A stretch of 26,762 nt of DNA from DAOUET01 sp034430155 (GCA_034430155.1 DAOUET010000002.1:1-26762); one strand, 5' to 3'; counted from the stretch's first letter, positions 14,219-21,859 are shown. Notes: generated by a model from the letters alone, not told the origin. A program made the numbers and translations.

Positions 14219-15682
14219 TTAACGGACGTAATCGGCCACACAGCACAATACCAGCTCTTTTGCTGCTTTCACTTCGTCCATACGCCCAAATGGGGTATTG
14301 TGTGGGGCGCTCTTGAGCACTTCCGGGTCATCTCGGGCTTCTTGAGCAATCCTGATCATCGCATCTGTGAAGGCGTCGAGGGTTTCTTTGCTCTCGGTCT
14401 CGGTCGGTTCGATCATCAGGGCTTCGTGAACAATCAGCGGGAAGTAGTTCGTCGGTGGGTGGAAGCCAAAATCCATCAGACGCTTGGCGATATCCAAAGC
14501 ATGAATATCCGGTGCATCTGGCCAGCGGCCTTCGACCACAAATTCGTGCATACATATGCGGTCATAAGGGACCAGGTAGGTGCCTCGTAAACGCGCCAGC
14601 AAATAGTTGGCGTTTAAAACCGCGTGCTCAGAGACCGCCCGGAGACCCTCAGATCCGTGCATGCGAATATATGTATAGGCGCGCACGATCATGCCGAAGT
14701 GACCGTGGAAGGATTTCACCCGCCCAATGCTCTTGGGTGGGCTGATAAATCCAAATATGGGGGACAGGTCTTCATCGCCCTCTTCGATGATGCCAACCAG
14801 TGGGTCAGGCAGAAAATCTACCAGATGCTCTAAAACCGCGATCGGACCGGAGCCAGGGCCACCACCACCATGAGGGGTAGAGAAGGTCTTGTGCAGGTTG
14901 TAATGTAAAACGTCAATGCCCAGGTCTCCAGGTCGGATGATTCCCAGTAAAGCATTCATATTGGCACCATCACCATAGACTAACCCGCCCGCCTGGTGAA
15001 CCAGTCGGATAACTTCTTCGACATGCTCGTCGAAAAGCCCGAGGGTATTAGGGTTGGTGAGCATCAGACCGGCCAGGGAGCTGTCGCATTCTGCTTGTAA
15101 GGCATCGAGATCGATGTTCCCACGCTGATCCGAACGCAGTTCGACAACCTGCATGCCGCTCATGGCAGAGGTGGCTGGGTTGGTGCCGTGAGCCGAATCG
15201 GGAATCAGGATCTTTGTACGAGAGAGGTCGCCTTTGGAGCGATGGTAAGCACGTATGATCAGCACACCGGTGAGCTCGCCGTGAGCCCCAGCCGCAGGTT
15301 GTAGGGAGACGGCGGCGTAACCTCCAATTTTCTTGAGCCATTCACCCAGCTGGTACATGATTGCCAGAGCGCCCTGGATCGTTTCGATCGGTTGAAGTGG
15401 GTGCAGATAAGCTAATCCTGGTATGCGGGCAGTCTCTTCGTTGATCTTGGGGTTGTATTTCATGGTGCAAGAGCCAAGCGGATAGAAGCCGATATCAATG
15501 CCGTGATTGAGCTGCGAAAGGCGAGTGAAGTACCGCACAACATCCACTTCGGAAAGCTCGGGGAGGGGTAAATCTTCCCGGGTAAAGTTCTCAGGCAGGG
15601 GGGTAGTGGGGACATCGGGTTGGGGAAAGCGGAACCCAACTCTGCCTGGTACGGAAAGTTCGCACATCAGGCGCTCAGCCAT
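14219..15682 (-). CDS. gcvPB: Glycine dehydrogenase (decarboxylating) subunit 2, P-protein beta
   Basis: This 487-residue protein is the PLP-bearing half of the split P-protein. Lys265 in HYNLHKTFSTPHGGGGPG forms the Schiff base, the Gly-rich stretch after it is diagnostic, and PDSAHGTNPATSAM and FYPLGSCTMKYNP are also conserved. With GcvPA it decarboxylates glycine and passes the aminomethyl group to lipoyl-GcvH. Its ATG overlaps the 3' end of gcvPA by 8 nt, indicating translational coupling and equal synthesis of the two subunits. Length and motifs are normal. Transcription is under the glycine riboswitch upstream of gcvH. Confidence 0.97.
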   Translation of the reverse strand: MAERLMCELSVPGRVGFRFPQPDVPTTPLPENFTREDLPLPELSEVDVVRYFTRLSQLNHGIDIGFYPLGSCTMKYNPKINEETARIPGLAYLHPLQPIETIQGALAIMYQLGEWLKKIGGYAAVSLQPAAGAHGELTGVLIIRAYHRSKGDLSRTKILIPDSAHGTNPATSAMSGMQVVELRSDQRGNIDLDALQAECDSSLAGLMLTNPNTLGLFDEHVEEVIRLVHQAGGLVYGDGANMNALLGIIRPGDLGIDVLHYNLHKTFSTPHGGGGPGSGPIAVLEHLVDFLPDPLVGIIEEGDEDLSPIFGFISPPKSIGRVKSFHGHFGMIVRAYTYIRMHGSEGLRAVSEHAVLNANYLLARLRGTYLVPYDRICMHEFVVEGRWPDAPDIHALDIAKRLMDFGFHPPTNYFPLIVHEALMIEPTETESKETLDAFTDAMIRIAQEARDDPEVLKSAPHNTPFGRMDEVKAAKELVLCCVADYVR

Positions 15683-17024
15683 TAGCCACCTCCGTCAACG
15701 TTTCTGCCAGAAAGTCGATATCATCCTTACTGTTCATCTCGGTGACTGCCAGAAGAGAAAATTTTTCCATCCCGAGGTAATCCGTCCCTAACGGGTAGCC
15801 GCCCAAGATGTTGTTCTCCAGTAGGTGTTCGTTGAGATCGGCTGCAGGGAGAGGGCACTCGATCACAAATTCGTTGAAGAAAGGTTCAGGGGACCATAAT
15901 CGGAAACCCGCGATGGCTGAGATTTTCTCAGCGGCATAGTGAGCTTTGTGGTAATTGAGCTCGGCAACCTGGCGCATCCCATGTTTACCAAGCAAGCTCA
16001 TATAAACTGTTGCAGCCAAAGCCATCAGCCCCTGGTTGGTGCATATATTGGAAGTCGCCTTTTCCCGGCGGATATGCTGCTCGCGAGCGGTGAGGGTGAG
16101 CACATAACCACGCTGGCCGCGATTATCGACCGTTTCGCCTGCCAGGCGACCGGCCATCCTGCGCACGTACTGATTGCGGGTAGCAAAGATCCCCAGGTAT
16201 GGACCGCCGAATGAAAGCGGGATTCCCAAGGGCTGTCCTTCACCGGTGACGATGTCGGCGCCAAATTCACCCGGAGGTTTGAGGAGAGCGAGCGCCAGGG
16301 GGTTTACCGATACACCCAGCAAGGCTCCTGCCCGGTGGACTGCTTCTGCCAAAGCGGTGTAATCGTAGATACGGCCAAAGAAGTCTGGATATTGAACCAT
16401 AACCAAGCAAGTTGATTGGTCGATAAAAGGCAGAAGCGATTCGGGACCGGCAGTCAGATCCAAATGGGGGTCATCCCCAAAGATGATCACATCCGAACCA
16501 CGCGTATAGGTTCGCACGGTTGCCCGGTATTGGGGATGCAGTCCAGGAGAGAGCACCACCTTGGAGCGCTTCCCACGGAAATTGTGGAAAGCCATGTTCA
16601 CCGCTTCAGCCACTGAGGTAGCGCCATCATAATGGGAGGCGTTGCTCACATCCATGCCGGTCAGGCCGGCGATTAGGCTCTGGTATTCGAATATTGCCTG
16701 CAAGGTGCCTTGCGAGATTTCGGGCTGGTAGGGTGTATAAGCCGTATAGAACTCTCCACGCCGCAAAATAGCGTCTACGACTGCGGGTACATAGTGATCG
16801 TAAGCGCCTGCCCCTAAAAAGCAAACCAACTCGCGGGTGGTATCGTTACTCCAGGCGATATCCTGTAACTCGGCCAGGACTTCCATTTCAGTAAGTGCAG
16901 CCGGAAGATCCAACTTTGGGAAACGGTGTTCGGCCGGAACATCCTTGAAAAGATCTTCCAGCTTCTCCAGACCAATTTCAGCTAGCATTGCCTCCCGGTC
17001 AGAATCTGTATGGGGAAAGTACAT
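15675..17024 (-). CDS. gcvPA: Glycine dehydrogenase (decarboxylating) subunit 1, P-protein alpha
   Basis: This 449-residue subunit has the family hallmarks CFLGAGAYDHYVPAVVDAI, FYTAYTPYQPEISQGTLQAI and YDGATSVAEAV, followed by TSNICTNQGLMALAATVYM. It resembles the PLP fold but lacks the catalytic Lys, which is in GcvPB; the two form the heterotetrameric P-protein. I prefer the ATG at 17024 (MYFPHTDSD): GGGAG lies 7 nt upstream, and it starts just one base after the gcvH stop, in line with the operon's tight packing. An ATG at 17045 would overlap gcvH by 20 nt. Confidence 0.96.
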   Translation of the reverse strand: MYFPHTDSDREAMLAEIGLEKLEDLFKDVPAEHRFPKLDLPAALTEMEVLAELQDIAWSNDTTRELVCFLGAGAYDHYVPAVVDAILRRGEFYTAYTPYQPEISQGTLQAIFEYQSLIAGLTGMDVSNASHYDGATSVAEAVNMAFHNFRGKRSKVVLSPGLHPQYRATVRTYTRGSDVIIFGDDPHLDLTAGPESLLPFIDQSTCLVMVQYPDFFGRIYDYTALAEAVHRAGALLGVSVNPLALALLKPPGEFGADIVTGEGQPLGIPLSFGGPYLGIFATRNQYVRRMAGRLAGETVDNRGQRGYVLTLTAREQHIRREKATSNICTNQGLMALAATVYMSLLGKHGMRQVAELNYHKAHYAAEKISAIAGFRLWSPEPFFNEFVIECPLPAADLNEHLLENNILGGYPLGTDYLGMEKFSLLAVTEMNSKDDIDFLAETLTEVANG

Positions 17025-17025
17025 T

Positions 17026-17421
17026 TCACTGCTCCCGCTCATCACAGAACTTTTGGTAAGATCCTGCGTCCATTAATTCGTCAAGTTCAGCCAGATCGCT
17101 TAGTTCGACCTTGAGCATCCAGGCCTGACCGTAGGGGTCACTGTTAACCAGTTCCGGTGTATCGGGCAAGTCTTCATCATTGATGGCGGTGACCGTTCCG
17201 CTTACGGGCGAATAGACATCCGCAGCTGCCTTAACCGACTCAACCGTTGCACAGGTATCTCCCTGGCTAAGCATCTCGCCAGGAGAGACTATGATCTCGA
17301 CATAGACGATATCTGAGAGCTGCTCCTGGGCGTAATCGCTGATGCCGATAATGCCGATATTGCCATCGACTTTAAGCCATTCATCATTTTTAGTGTACTT
17401 CAATTCTGGGGGAATATTCAT
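17026..17421 (-). CDS. gcvH: Glycine cleavage system H protein (lipoyl carrier)
   Basis: This 131-residue protein shuttles the aminomethyl intermediate between the P and T proteins and electrons to dihydrolipoamide dehydrogenase. Lys64 in TVESVKAAADVYSPVSG is the lipoylation site, and YTKNDEWLKVDG at the start is typical. The ATG at 17421 has AAGGAG upstream and yields the normal family length. A longer frame from 17472 would begin inside the riboswitch terminator and is rejected. It is the first gene of the gcvH-gcvPA-gcvPB-peroxiredoxin operon. The L protein is not in the window. Confidence 0.97.
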   Translation of the reverse strand: MNIPPELKYTKNDEWLKVDGNIGIIGISDYAQEQLSDIVYVEIIVSPGEMLSQGDTCATVESVKAAADVYSPVSGTVTAINDEDLPDTPELVNSDPYGQAWMLKVELSDLAELDELMDAGSYQKFCDEREQ

Positions 17422-17462
17422 GGGGTAACTCCTTCGGGTGTAGGATAAGATGGATATAGAAA

Positions 17463-17493
17463 AGAGACGCACGCGTAGGTTGCGTACGCCTCT
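17463..17493 (-). terminator. Riboswitch-controlled intrinsic terminator before gcvH
   Basis: AGAGGCGTACGC (17493-17482) and GCGTGCGTCTCT (17474-17463) pair as a 12-bp stem with two G-T wobbles and a 7-nt loop, followed by TTTTC. Bases 17489-17493 of its 5' arm are also the 3' strand of the P1 helix of aptamer 2, so the two structures exclude each other. Confidence 0.75.
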
Positions 17494-17699
17494 GTCATAA
17501 ACCTGAGAGATTCGCGCGAAATGTCAACAGCGCTTGCCCCTTCGGTGCTCGGGAAATAAGGCACGAGATCCTTCCCCGCCGACTTTCCAGAGGTAAACGT
17601 AATAGGGTCCTTTTACCTGAGAGTTTCGTCTAGATTCTTTCTCGTCTAGACTTGCCCCTTCGGTGCCCGGTAAGAATTACGGGTCTCTTCCCTGTTTCC
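17489..17699 (-). promoter_or_regulatory. Tandem glycine riboswitch (gcvT motif)
   Basis: Two aptamers are visible on the minus strand. Aptamer 1 (about 17699-17604) has GGGAAGAGACC, CACCGAAGGGGCAA and AACTCTCAGGTAAAAGGACC. Aptamer 2 (about 17593-17489) has GGGGAAGGATCTCG, GCACCGAAGGGGCAAGC and AATCTCTCAGG. These are the conserved blocks of the glycine-binding motif, here in the cooperative double form. P1 of aptamer 2 (CCTCTG 17593-17588 with CAGAGG 17494-17489) shares bases with the terminator. Glycine binding should stabilise P1, block the terminator and switch the operon on. Confidence 0.95.
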
Positions 17700-17717
17700 G
17701 TTAAATTGTCTCAATTC

Positions 17718-17746
17718 ATTCTACGAATTAATTTACGAAAAGTCAA
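17718..17746 (-). promoter_or_regulatory. Predicted sigma70-type promoter of the gcv operon
   Basis: On the minus strand TTGACT (17746-17741) and TAGAAT (17723-17718) are separated by 17 nt. The predicted start near 17710 lies just ahead of aptamer 1. Confidence 0.7.
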
Positions 17747-17765
17747 GTGTGAAATGTAATATTAT

Positions 17766-17783
17766 TAGGACTTACGCAGTTGG
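17766..17783 (+). repeat. 18-bp direct repeat, copy 1 (TAGGACTTACGCAGTTGG)
   Basis: It is identical at all 18 positions to the copy at 19062-19079, in the same orientation. The two flank the pair of DUF4870-type genes. The sequence resembles terminal repeats of some insertion sequences, but no transposase is present. Confidence 0.7.
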
Positions 17784-17811
17784 ATGGTCGCTTGCGATAT
17801 TTTGGGATGCT

Positions 17812-18252
17812 TCAGTTGGCTTCCAGGGTACCACGCACCCAATCACCTACCAGCCAATAGCTGAAATCCTTTCCCTGGCTGCATTCGATGGCGCCGATGA
17901 CACCGTAAACCAGGGCGCCTAGTGGGATAAAGCTCAATACACATGCTACCGGGAAACATAGCAAACCTATCAGGATGGCAGAGAGAACAATGCTGACGGT
18001 CCAAGCGATAGCGACGATAACGCCTCCTCCTACCCACCATATCAACTGGAATATAAAAGATTGCATCGATTGGTAAGCCACATACCGTGAGCGATCTTTG
18101 AACACCAGATAAATGATAAGGGCAGCTACTGGACCTAGAAATCCGGTGACCAGATTCGCTAGGATACTTAAATGCGCCAGCATGGCCCAGGTCTTTTCGT
18201 CAGATTGAGAGAGTCTTTTAGATGGTAACTGGGGTTGGAATTGATTTTCCAT
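17812..18252 (-). CDS. DUF4870-type small membrane protein
   Basis: This 146-residue protein has the DUF4870 pattern. An N-terminal KTWAMLAHLSILANLVTGFLG contains the first membrane segment, followed by LIIYLVFKDRSRYVAYQSMQ and then a C-terminal pair of hydrophobic helices (about 68-125). GGGGAG lies 8 nt before the ATG. Its function is unknown in general; such proteins are integral membrane proteins with about three or four helices. It lies downstream of a second, shorter DUF4870-like gene but is separated from it by a strong terminator, so the two are probably expressed separately. Confidence 0.8.
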   Translation of the reverse strand: MENQFQPQLPSKRLSQSDEKTWAMLAHLSILANLVTGFLGPVAALIIYLVFKDRSRYVAYQSMQSFIFQLIWWVGGGVIVAIAWTVSIVLSAILIGLLCFPVACVLSFIPLGALVYGVIGAIECSQGKDFSYWLVGDWVRGTLEAN

Positions 18253-18357
18253 GGTCTTATCTCCCCTGTTTATTCTGGATGTAGATGATTCATGGAACGG
18301 ATTTGTCTAGTTGAGAGGTAGGGGCTAAACAGGTTGAATTTATTATAAAACAAATCA

Positions 18358-18385
18358 GCCTCCCCAAGGTTGGAAAAAGGGAGGC
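18358..18385. terminator. Bidirectional rho-independent terminator between the DUF4870 genes
   Basis: GCCTCCC (18358-18364) and GGGAGGC (18379-18385) form a perfect stem. On the plus strand it is followed by TTTGTTTTTATT. On the minus strand it is followed by TGATTTGTTTTAT. It would end transcription of the minus-strand gene 18420-18764. Confidence 0.75.
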
Positions 18386-18419
18386 TTTGTTTTTATTTAT
18401 TTGCGGTTAAAGGGTATGG

Positions 18420-18764
18420 TTAAGCCCAGCCTTGATTGCGGACCAGGTTGGATATTACGGGGATTTCCACTGCTTCGCCTTGATAAGCTTTGTAAGCCCA
18501 GTAAAGTTGTACCAAGAGTCCTAAAGGCCAGATACAAAAACCAACTAGGAAGGGGCTGGTAATGGTTACGACCACATAAAATGCCACTCCCCAAACAAGG
18601 GCTTGCATGTTGTGCGATCTGATAAACGGCCGGTCCTTCTTATCCTCCAGTAAAAGGATGATAATGGGTATTAGAGGTGTGAATACATACGCTAATGCGG
18701 CCCATAACTTATCATCGCTGGTAGCTTCGGTTGTGATCTCAGGTGTTTCCATTTGCTCGGACAT
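18420..18764 (-). CDS. Second DUF4870-like small membrane protein
   Basis: This 114-residue protein has an acidic N-terminus (METPEITTEATSDDKLWA) followed by a first hydrophobic helix AALAYVFTPLIPIIILLLE. The loop DKKDRPFIRSHNMQALVWG matches the motif between helices 1 and 2 of DUF4870, and further helices follow to about residue 90. The ATG at 18764 has GGAGG 9 nt upstream. The longer frame from 18821 has an Arg-rich extension without such support. It is a paralogue-like neighbour of 17812-18252. Function unknown. Confidence 0.75.
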   Translation of the reverse strand: MSEQMETPEITTEATSDDKLWAALAYVFTPLIPIIILLLEDKKDRPFIRSHNMQALVWGVAFYVVVTITSPFLVGFCIWPLGLLVQLYWAYKAYQGEAVEIPVISNLVRNQGWA

Positions 18765-19061
18765 AAATCTTTTCCTCCGTGAAGTTTTAAATTTCCCCGC
18801 TATTCGGCGGGACCTGACCATTCAGATAGCGTATATCAGCCTTCTGGGATCTAGCAATCGTCCGCCTGATCCAAAACTGTTAACCCCGATAATGAGGCAG
18901 CGTTACGGATTTCGCGGATTTTAAAGAAAGTCACACTATAGGCTCCCTAGATATCCGATCGAAGGGTAACTTAGCGCTGATCAATGGCGCAGAAGGCCCG
19001 GGAGAGAACCGCGGAACAAAATCGATTTTAATTAGAATTGTTGGCTGGCACTTTATAGAGG

Positions 19062-19079
19062 TAGGACTTACGCAGTTGG
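19062..19079 (+). repeat. 18-bp direct repeat, copy 2 (TAGGACTTACGCAGTTGG)
   Basis: It is identical to the copy at 17766-17783. A large inverted repeat starts 11 nt downstream. The copies are about 1.3 kb apart, and matching bases do not continue outside the 18 bp. Confidence 0.7.
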
Positions 19080-19089
19080 TGGGATGATG

Positions 19090-19122
19090 GGGGTGTTTGG
19101 GCAACGCCCGCCCAAACACCCC
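19090..19122. repeat. 13-bp perfect inverted repeat downstream of the Rieske gene
   Basis: GGGGTGTTTGGGC (19090-19102) and GCCCAAACACCCC (19110-19122) pair fully across a 7-nt loop. GATTTTCCCC follows on the plus strand, and no T tract follows on the minus strand. It could stop or stabilise the end of the minus-strand respiratory operon, or be part of a mobile-element end beside the 18-bp repeat. Confidence 0.55.
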
Positions 19123-19155
19123 GATTTTCCCCTGAACTGTGTAACTACTAAGAGG

Positions 19156-19623
19156 TTAATCAGTGTAAAGTGTCAGGTCCCCGGATGGGGACTCCTGCAG
19201 GCGTAATTGGCGTAAACCCTGTTTTGACGGACCTCTTAACACTTCGCCATCTTTATCGTAGCGGGACCCGTGGCAAGGGCAAATATAACCATCCTGGTCG
19301 GGGTTAACCAGGCATCCCAAATGGGGACAAACCGTGCTTAATGCCAGAAAACCTTGGGGAGTATGGGACAAAACTGCCTCCGACTGGTTGATAAAGGTGA
19401 CTGATCCCAAAGGATAGTTCTCTGCCGGACCTAGATCGAATTGAGTGGGGGGTGGATCTTCAGCAGGCGCTGCAAAAAAGCGCAGCAACCCACCCAATCC
19501 CAGCAGCCCACTGGTCGCTAACAAAGCTTTACTGAGCAGGTTTATGAAGTCTCTTCGGTTGAGACCAGGCTTCTCAGCGCTCGACGGCGTGGCAGGCATG
19601 GCAATACTTTGATTCTTGTTCAT
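19156..19623 (-). CDS. Rieske [2Fe-2S] protein of a bc-type complex
   Basis: This 155-residue protein carries cluster ligands Cys99 and His101 in CPHLGC and Cys115 and His118 in CPCHGS. The disulfide pair Cys104/Cys117 is typical of high-potential Rieske proteins of bc1/b6f complexes. The N-terminus has a twin-Arg motif (NRRDFI) followed by a hydrophobic segment (about 28-50), consistent with Tat export and membrane anchoring. It accepts electrons from quinol at the cytochrome b site. Its frame overlaps the multihaem cytochrome gene by 50 nt, or by 26 nt if the ATG at 19599 is used. Neither start has a clear Shine-Dalgarno sequence, so translational coupling is likely. Confidence 0.92.
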   Translation of the reverse strand: MNKNQSIAMPATPSSAEKPGLNRRDFINLLSKALLATSGLLGLGGLLRFFAAPAEDPPPTQFDLGPAENYPLGSVTFINQSEAVLSHTPQGFLALSTVCPHLGCLVNPDQDGYICPCHGSRYDKDGEVLRGPSKQGLRQLRLQESPSGDLTLYTD

Positions 19624-20815
19624 CTGGTTTTTGCTGGCAGGTGCTATCGGTTACCAGAGGCAGCGGATATTTCGTGCCGCTAACCTTGGCAACCAGTTCA
19701 AATGAGCCATCGGGCTGCTGGCGGATATTCCAGAATGGCTCATCCTTTTCGGTGACCATGATGGTATCGCCCAGGTTTAAATCAACCACGGGGTTGAGGA
19801 ATGCCTGGCGCAAGGCGATATCGTTGGGGTCGCTGATGGTGCGGGTTAGGGGAGGCTGGTCCAGGGCACCATGGCAAGTGAAGCAGCGCACATATTCCAC
19901 TTGTCGCTGGTTGCTGTGTAAATCGCCATCCCCCATGGCTTCCTTCCGGGTATGGCAATCCACACAATCGAGCTCCCACTCACATTGGGTGAACTGGGCA
20001 ATGGGCTGGTAATAATCATGAAGTCGATCTTCGGACTGGTCGTGGCGAGGGTGGAATTGCATATCACCCAAATCATAATTTCCGCGGTTGTGGCAGGTGT
20101 TACACTGGCTGTAAGGAATGGCGGTGGTCAGTTGGTGAAATACCTGGTTCAAATCTCCTCCGGAGGTGGGAGTATGACAGGCGGCGCACCCGCTGAAGCG
20201 AGCGTATTCTGCTCCCGGTGAAGGCTCAGACGAAAGGTGGCATTCTAAACAATTCTCTGCAAAGTTCAATATTAGGCTGGCTGGAAATGCTTGCGGATCG
20301 AATCTCGCCAGGGAAGGCAGGCTGGTGGGGGAGCCACCTTCCAGATCCTGGACTGCGAAGACGCCGTAGTGAGCCGTCAAATCGGGCTGGGCACCGAAGG
20401 TGTAGAGCACCTGGCTGATAGCCCCCGCATAGGTGGCCTGGAGGCTTGTGAAGGTTCTTTGGATGTGGTCGCGATTTTCACCTGGGTCACCGCTATGGCA
20501 GAGGTCACCACCACAGGAGGTTTGCACAACGGTCAAATCTGAAGGGTTACGTCCACCACGCAGGGTGCTGTGGGCCAGATTAGCCTCAAGCGCCAGGCGC
20601 TCACCGCCGTGGCAGCTGACGCAGCCGAAAGTATTGACCGGATGAGAGCTGCTGATCTCCGGCAGGTCGCTATGGCAGGTGAGGCAGTATTCGGTCTCGC
20701 CGGTTAATGAGGGGGTCAGGGCTATGGGATGGGGTGAGCGAGCATAGCTCCAGGCCGCCGCCAATAAGGCAACCAGCAGGGAAATAGAAGCAAGCAAGGT
20801 CCAAAGGCGATTCAT
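19574..20815 (-). CDS. Nine-haem c-type cytochrome of the bc-type complex
   Basis: This 413-residue exported protein has an N-terminal signal or anchor helix (about 4-23). Eight CXXCH sites are visible: CLTCH, CVSCH, CLECH, CAACH, CNTCH, CVDCH, CFTCH and CHACH. One CX4CH site, CGGDLCH, gives a predicted nine covalent haems. A region without haem motifs (about 118-190) and a beta-rich segment near the C-terminus (about 345-390) interrupt the haem sites. It lies between cytochrome b (12 nt upstream) and the Rieske gene, so it probably replaces cytochrome c1/f as electron acceptor from the Rieske centre. It may pass electrons to periplasmic or extracellular carriers. No Shine-Dalgarno is obvious, suggesting coupling to cytochrome b. 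Confidence 0.88.
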   Translation of the reverse strand: MNRLWTLLASISLLVALLAAAWSYARSPHPIALTPSLTGETEYCLTCHSDLPEISSSHPVNTFGCVSCHGGERLALEANLAHSTLRGGRNPSDLTVVQTSCGGDLCHSGDPGENRDHIQRTFTSLQATYAGAISQVLYTFGAQPDLTAHYGVFAVQDLEGGSPTSLPSLARFDPQAFPASLILNFAENCLECHLSSEPSPGAEYARFSGCAACHTPTSGGDLNQVFHQLTTAIPYSQCNTCHNRGNYDLGDMQFHPRHDQSEDRLHDYYQPIAQFTQCEWELDCVDCHTRKEAMGDGDLHSNQRQVEYVRCFTCHGALDQPPLTRTISDPNDIALRQAFLNPVVDLNLGDTIMVTEKDEPFWNIRQQPDGSFELVAKVSGTKYPLPLVTDSTCQQKPDEQESKYCHACHAVER

Positions 20816-20827
20816 ACGACAGAGAGT

Positions 20828-21859
20828 TTAGGATCCCATCAATGCCAATGTGGTGAGTCCCAGCAAAGCCAGCAGGGAAAAAGCCCCCACGATTTGAGCT
20901 AGCCGCCCAGTAGGGGGGAACCAGCGACCCAAATCGGAAGGTTCTTTCGCCGGCGGGATGAAAGGGATCAGCGCCAACACAAGCACCAGAGCAGCCGGGA
21001 GCAGGACCCCAAAGATCAAGGGATCTCCCCATCTGAGCAGCTGCTGGATCCACAAGAAGAACCAGGGGGCTTGCGAATCAACCGTTGATTCCGCCACCCT
21101 ATCTAGCGGAGCGGCGATCGGGGCTGGCCAGAAGGAGGCTAGCAGGATTAACCAGACTGCGACCAGGATGGCAGCCAAGATTTCCCGGCGCACCAGTTCA
21201 TCCCGTGAGATCCGTTGGCCCTCGGTACGCAAACCTGGTGGTGGGACCGCGATGCCGCCATCTCTGCGAACTCGAAAGATATGCCAGACGCCAATGCCGA
21301 TCAAGGCCAGGGTTAACCCGAAGATGTGCCAGGCGTAGAAGCGAATCAAGGAGGCTCCGCTTATTCCCGAGCCGCCCATAACCAGGCCATAAAGCCCGCT
21401 GCCAACCAACGGGATGGTTTTAAGTAAGTTTGTACCGGCAACTAAAGCCCAATGGATGCCTTGATCCCAACGCAAGACATATCCACTGAAATCCAATAAT
21501 AAGGCTAAGATCAGTAAAGCCAGACCCAACAGGTAGTTCAAACGGCGTGGCCGGTTGTATGCGCCGGTGAAGAGCACCCTGAGCAGGTGGATAGAGGCGC
21601 TGACGACCAGCAATTGAGCTGCCCAATAATGCAGATTGCGCACAAACCCGCCAAAAGGCACCAGGTAAGTGAGCGACTGGATGGATAACGCCGCTCCGTC
21701 GGGGGTGGGGATGTAATAGAACATTTCCAGGATGCCGGTAATAAGCAGCACCAGCACCAGGAATACGGAAACCCCTCCAGCCCCCAGGGTGTAACGAAAA
21801 CGGGCCTGGCGTGCAGGGATTGTGGGAGGGTGCAGGTGGCGAAAAAATGAAGGGCGCAT
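20828..21859 (-). CDS. Cytochrome b of a bc-type quinol oxidase
   Basis: This 343-residue membrane protein holds both b haems within a four-helix core. His77 and His91 lie in NLHYWAAQLLVVSASIHLL, and His178 and His193 in FYAWHIFGLTLALIGIGVWHI. The quinol-site helix carries GYVLRWDQGIHWA. The C-terminal part (about 255-340) resembles subunit IV, with APWFFLWIQQLLRWGDPLIFG and three further helices, so b6-like and subunit IV-like parts are fused. It oxidises quinol and drives proton translocation with the Rieske protein. It is followed by the nine-haem cytochrome and the Rieske gene. The start has only a weak AGG near the ATG. Confidence 0.9.
   Translation of the reverse strand: MRPSFFRHLHPPTIPARQARFRYTLGAGGVSVFLVLVLLITGILEMFYYIPTPDGAALSIQSLTYLVPFGGFVRNLHYWAAQLLVVSASIHLLRVLFTGAYNRPRRLNYLLGLALLILALLLDFSGYVLRWDQGIHWALVAGTNLLKTIPLVGSGLYGLVMGGSGISGASLIRFYAWHIFGLTLALIGIGVWHIFRVRRDGGIAVPPPGLRTEGQRISRDELVRREILAAILVAVWLILLASFWPAPIAAPLDRVAESTVDSQAPWFFLWIQQLLRWGDPLIFGVLLPAALVLVLALIPFIPPAKEPSDLGRWFPPTGRLAQIVGAFSLLALLGLTTLALMGS

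Larger units (their letters stand above)
18765..19155. other. Intergenic region with repeat copy and hairpin
   Basis: I see no gene. It contains the promoter region of the DUF4870-like gene, repeat copy 2 (19062-19079) and a 13-bp inverted repeat just after it. Confidence 0.5.

Noticed and set aside
17026..17472. Longer gcvH starting at 17472
   Set aside because: The extra 17 residues would be encoded inside the riboswitch terminator. The ATG at 17421 has a Shine-Dalgarno and the normal family N-terminus.
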